Shown piece after piece: positions 58,600-60,000 of a stretch of 60,000 bases of DNA. The stretch is taken from NCBI GenBank assembly GCA_002633005.1, contig NMRA01000046.1, forward strand, positions 810,144 through 870,143. Direction: 5' to 3'. The first letter of the stretch is position 1, and each line of letters starts with the position of its first letter. This DNA is from Phoronis australis. Taxonomy: Eukaryota > Phoronida > Phoronidae. The notes beneath the pieces were generated by a model. The model was not told the DNA's origin. It ran no database searches and saw nothing but the letters and a program-made list of their open reading frames with translations. The translations under genes were made by a program, and so were the position numbers.

Positions 58600-60000
58600 C
58601 CACCTATGTGGAACAGGAGTAATGGCCATCAGCTACCAGAGTACAATAGCAAAAGTTTGCCTATCTCAGGTATAGACACAAAATTAGAATCATGATCGAC
58701 ACCCAAATCTTGAGGTGCTAGACTACATTACGAATAAAGAGAGAGCATGAATATCATGATTTGGTTACCGTTCAGGCATTCTTCAAATGTCCTAGTGAAA
58801 GCACCTTTTAATAACTCCCTCTTTACTGCTGCACATCCCAAATCCAGACCAATGCAATGGCTGTCATGTACCCTCAGCCCTTTCATTCACCAAGTAGATA
58901 ATACTGAGTCAACGAGGTATACGTTGCATAAAAAGATGCCACCGAAAACATAGTTTTTATCATGAGGGAGTCGAGCATCTGCATGCATACGACCGTTGTA
59001 ACTTACTAGTAGTGTTCACTAGTACAGCAAGTTGCTAAAGAAGATAAAATCCTCCTCAAAAGTCATTAATTTGATGTGTAATTTGACATTTTGCCGTTTC
59101 GATCTCGTGCTCACGGGGCGCTTTAACCACCGATTATTGATTTCTGTTGGCCATTTCATACTTGGTTTCTTGATATCATTCTTATATACAATGAACTGCT
59201 GGTACGTGAAATCTGACGTACAAAATTAAAAGTTCTTGTGATAATTAAGTTAATTATGCACTATAAATTCAGTTGACATTGCGAGTGAATGTTGAAATAG
59301 GGGAGATGGTTAAGGCATTTATAGGTTATATTGACCGAAAACAAGTTTTCATCAAAAAATTTAGCGATAACCGTCAGATTTTGAAGACACACGTTTTCTG
59401 CTTTTTCCCAGCTGCAACAATCACCATAAACAATCGGGTTAATGCCCTGAGCGATTAAATTGGCAAACCCAAAAAATCGAGGTTGGGCGGTTAACCAGAC
59501 ATGGGAGCTTAAATGTGCAATTTCAAGAAATCGCGGGGTGGACGGTTAATCTTACTTCATGATGATGATCCCACTCCCCATACGTAGTTGGAACGCATAG
59601 AGCTTTTCCGAGCTTTATCGCCACGTTGCCAAATGACGGTAAAAATGTAATAACAACGGATGATCCCAACAAAGGTTCTGTTGCCCTCAGATTAATCATT
59701 TCAGTTAAATTTACAATTGCCTCAGTGTGCCTTCCTGGGCGCATCTTTTAAAACACACTAATGGGTAATTTCGCTATGAATGTATCAGTCCTGAAAATGC
59801 TAAAATTTTGACTTAAAAAGGTGGTTACATAATAATGATAATGGCTCATAAATACAATATATATTTTTATAATCTCTGATCTTTTTTCTTTTAGAATACG
59901 TGTACTGTATTTACTTTTACTAGTTGACAGAGCTATCCAATGGGCAATTGCTCTTGGTCTGCCTACATAACGTGAAATGTTCATCATAGCATCTCAGGGG
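58600..60000. other. SCPEP1 intron or 5' flank, no exon recognised
   Basis: The expected upstream exon would encode a signal peptide and a short acidic stretch. No minus-strand frame here has a hydrophobic signal core with a donor. Open frames at 59.5-60.0 kb are not recognisable. Confidence 0.4.

Overview
The window is from an animal nuclear genome. The genes carry conventional GT-AG introns, coding exons are short (41 to 472 bp) among kilobase introns, and the intergenic DNA is AT-rich and full of small DNA transposons and minisatellites. The four recognisable genes are metazoan orthologues. I cannot fix the species; an invertebrate (for example an invertebrate deuterostome or a lophotrochozoan) fits best and a vertebrate is unlikely. 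All gene names rest on protein similarity I recognise by eye, with exon phases checked by arithmetic.

Layout, left to right. (1) 2040-6835, plus strand: NSMCE2, the SUMO E3 ligase of the SMC5/6 complex, six coding exons. (2) 7-17 kb: no supported gene, but several MITE-like elements and repeats. (3) 17614-24230, plus strand: a Tribbles pseudokinase, three coding exons, with a 494-bp assembly gap in intron 2. (4) 24.9-29.7 kb: intergenic, with another copy of a GGCGGAT-ended element. (5) 29894-41161, plus strand: ZNF207/BuGZ, eight coding exons. Its second intron carries a 55-bp tandem array copied from the exon 2/donor boundary, split by a TTAA-flanked transposon with a THAP-domain relic. (6) 41560-41879: three spaced copies of a conserved two-stem hairpin just after the ZNF207 poly(A) signal. 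(7) 44684-58577, minus strand: SCPEP1, a lysosomal-type serine carboxypeptidase, eight coding exons seen; the signal-peptide exon is not found and probably lies beyond the right edge. Its introns hold three minisatellites and a tRNA-derived SINE.

The genes are unrelated in function (genome maintenance, signalling scaffold, spindle assembly, protease) and there is no operon. NSMCE2, Tribbles and ZNF207 are in tandem on the plus strand; ZNF207 and SCPEP1 converge.

The most unusual items are the exon-derived 55-bp array in ZNF207, the Kolobok/T2-like element inside it with further transposons nested in it, the three-copy hairpin array, and a family of elements with GGCGGAT ends and perfect 5-bp target duplications.
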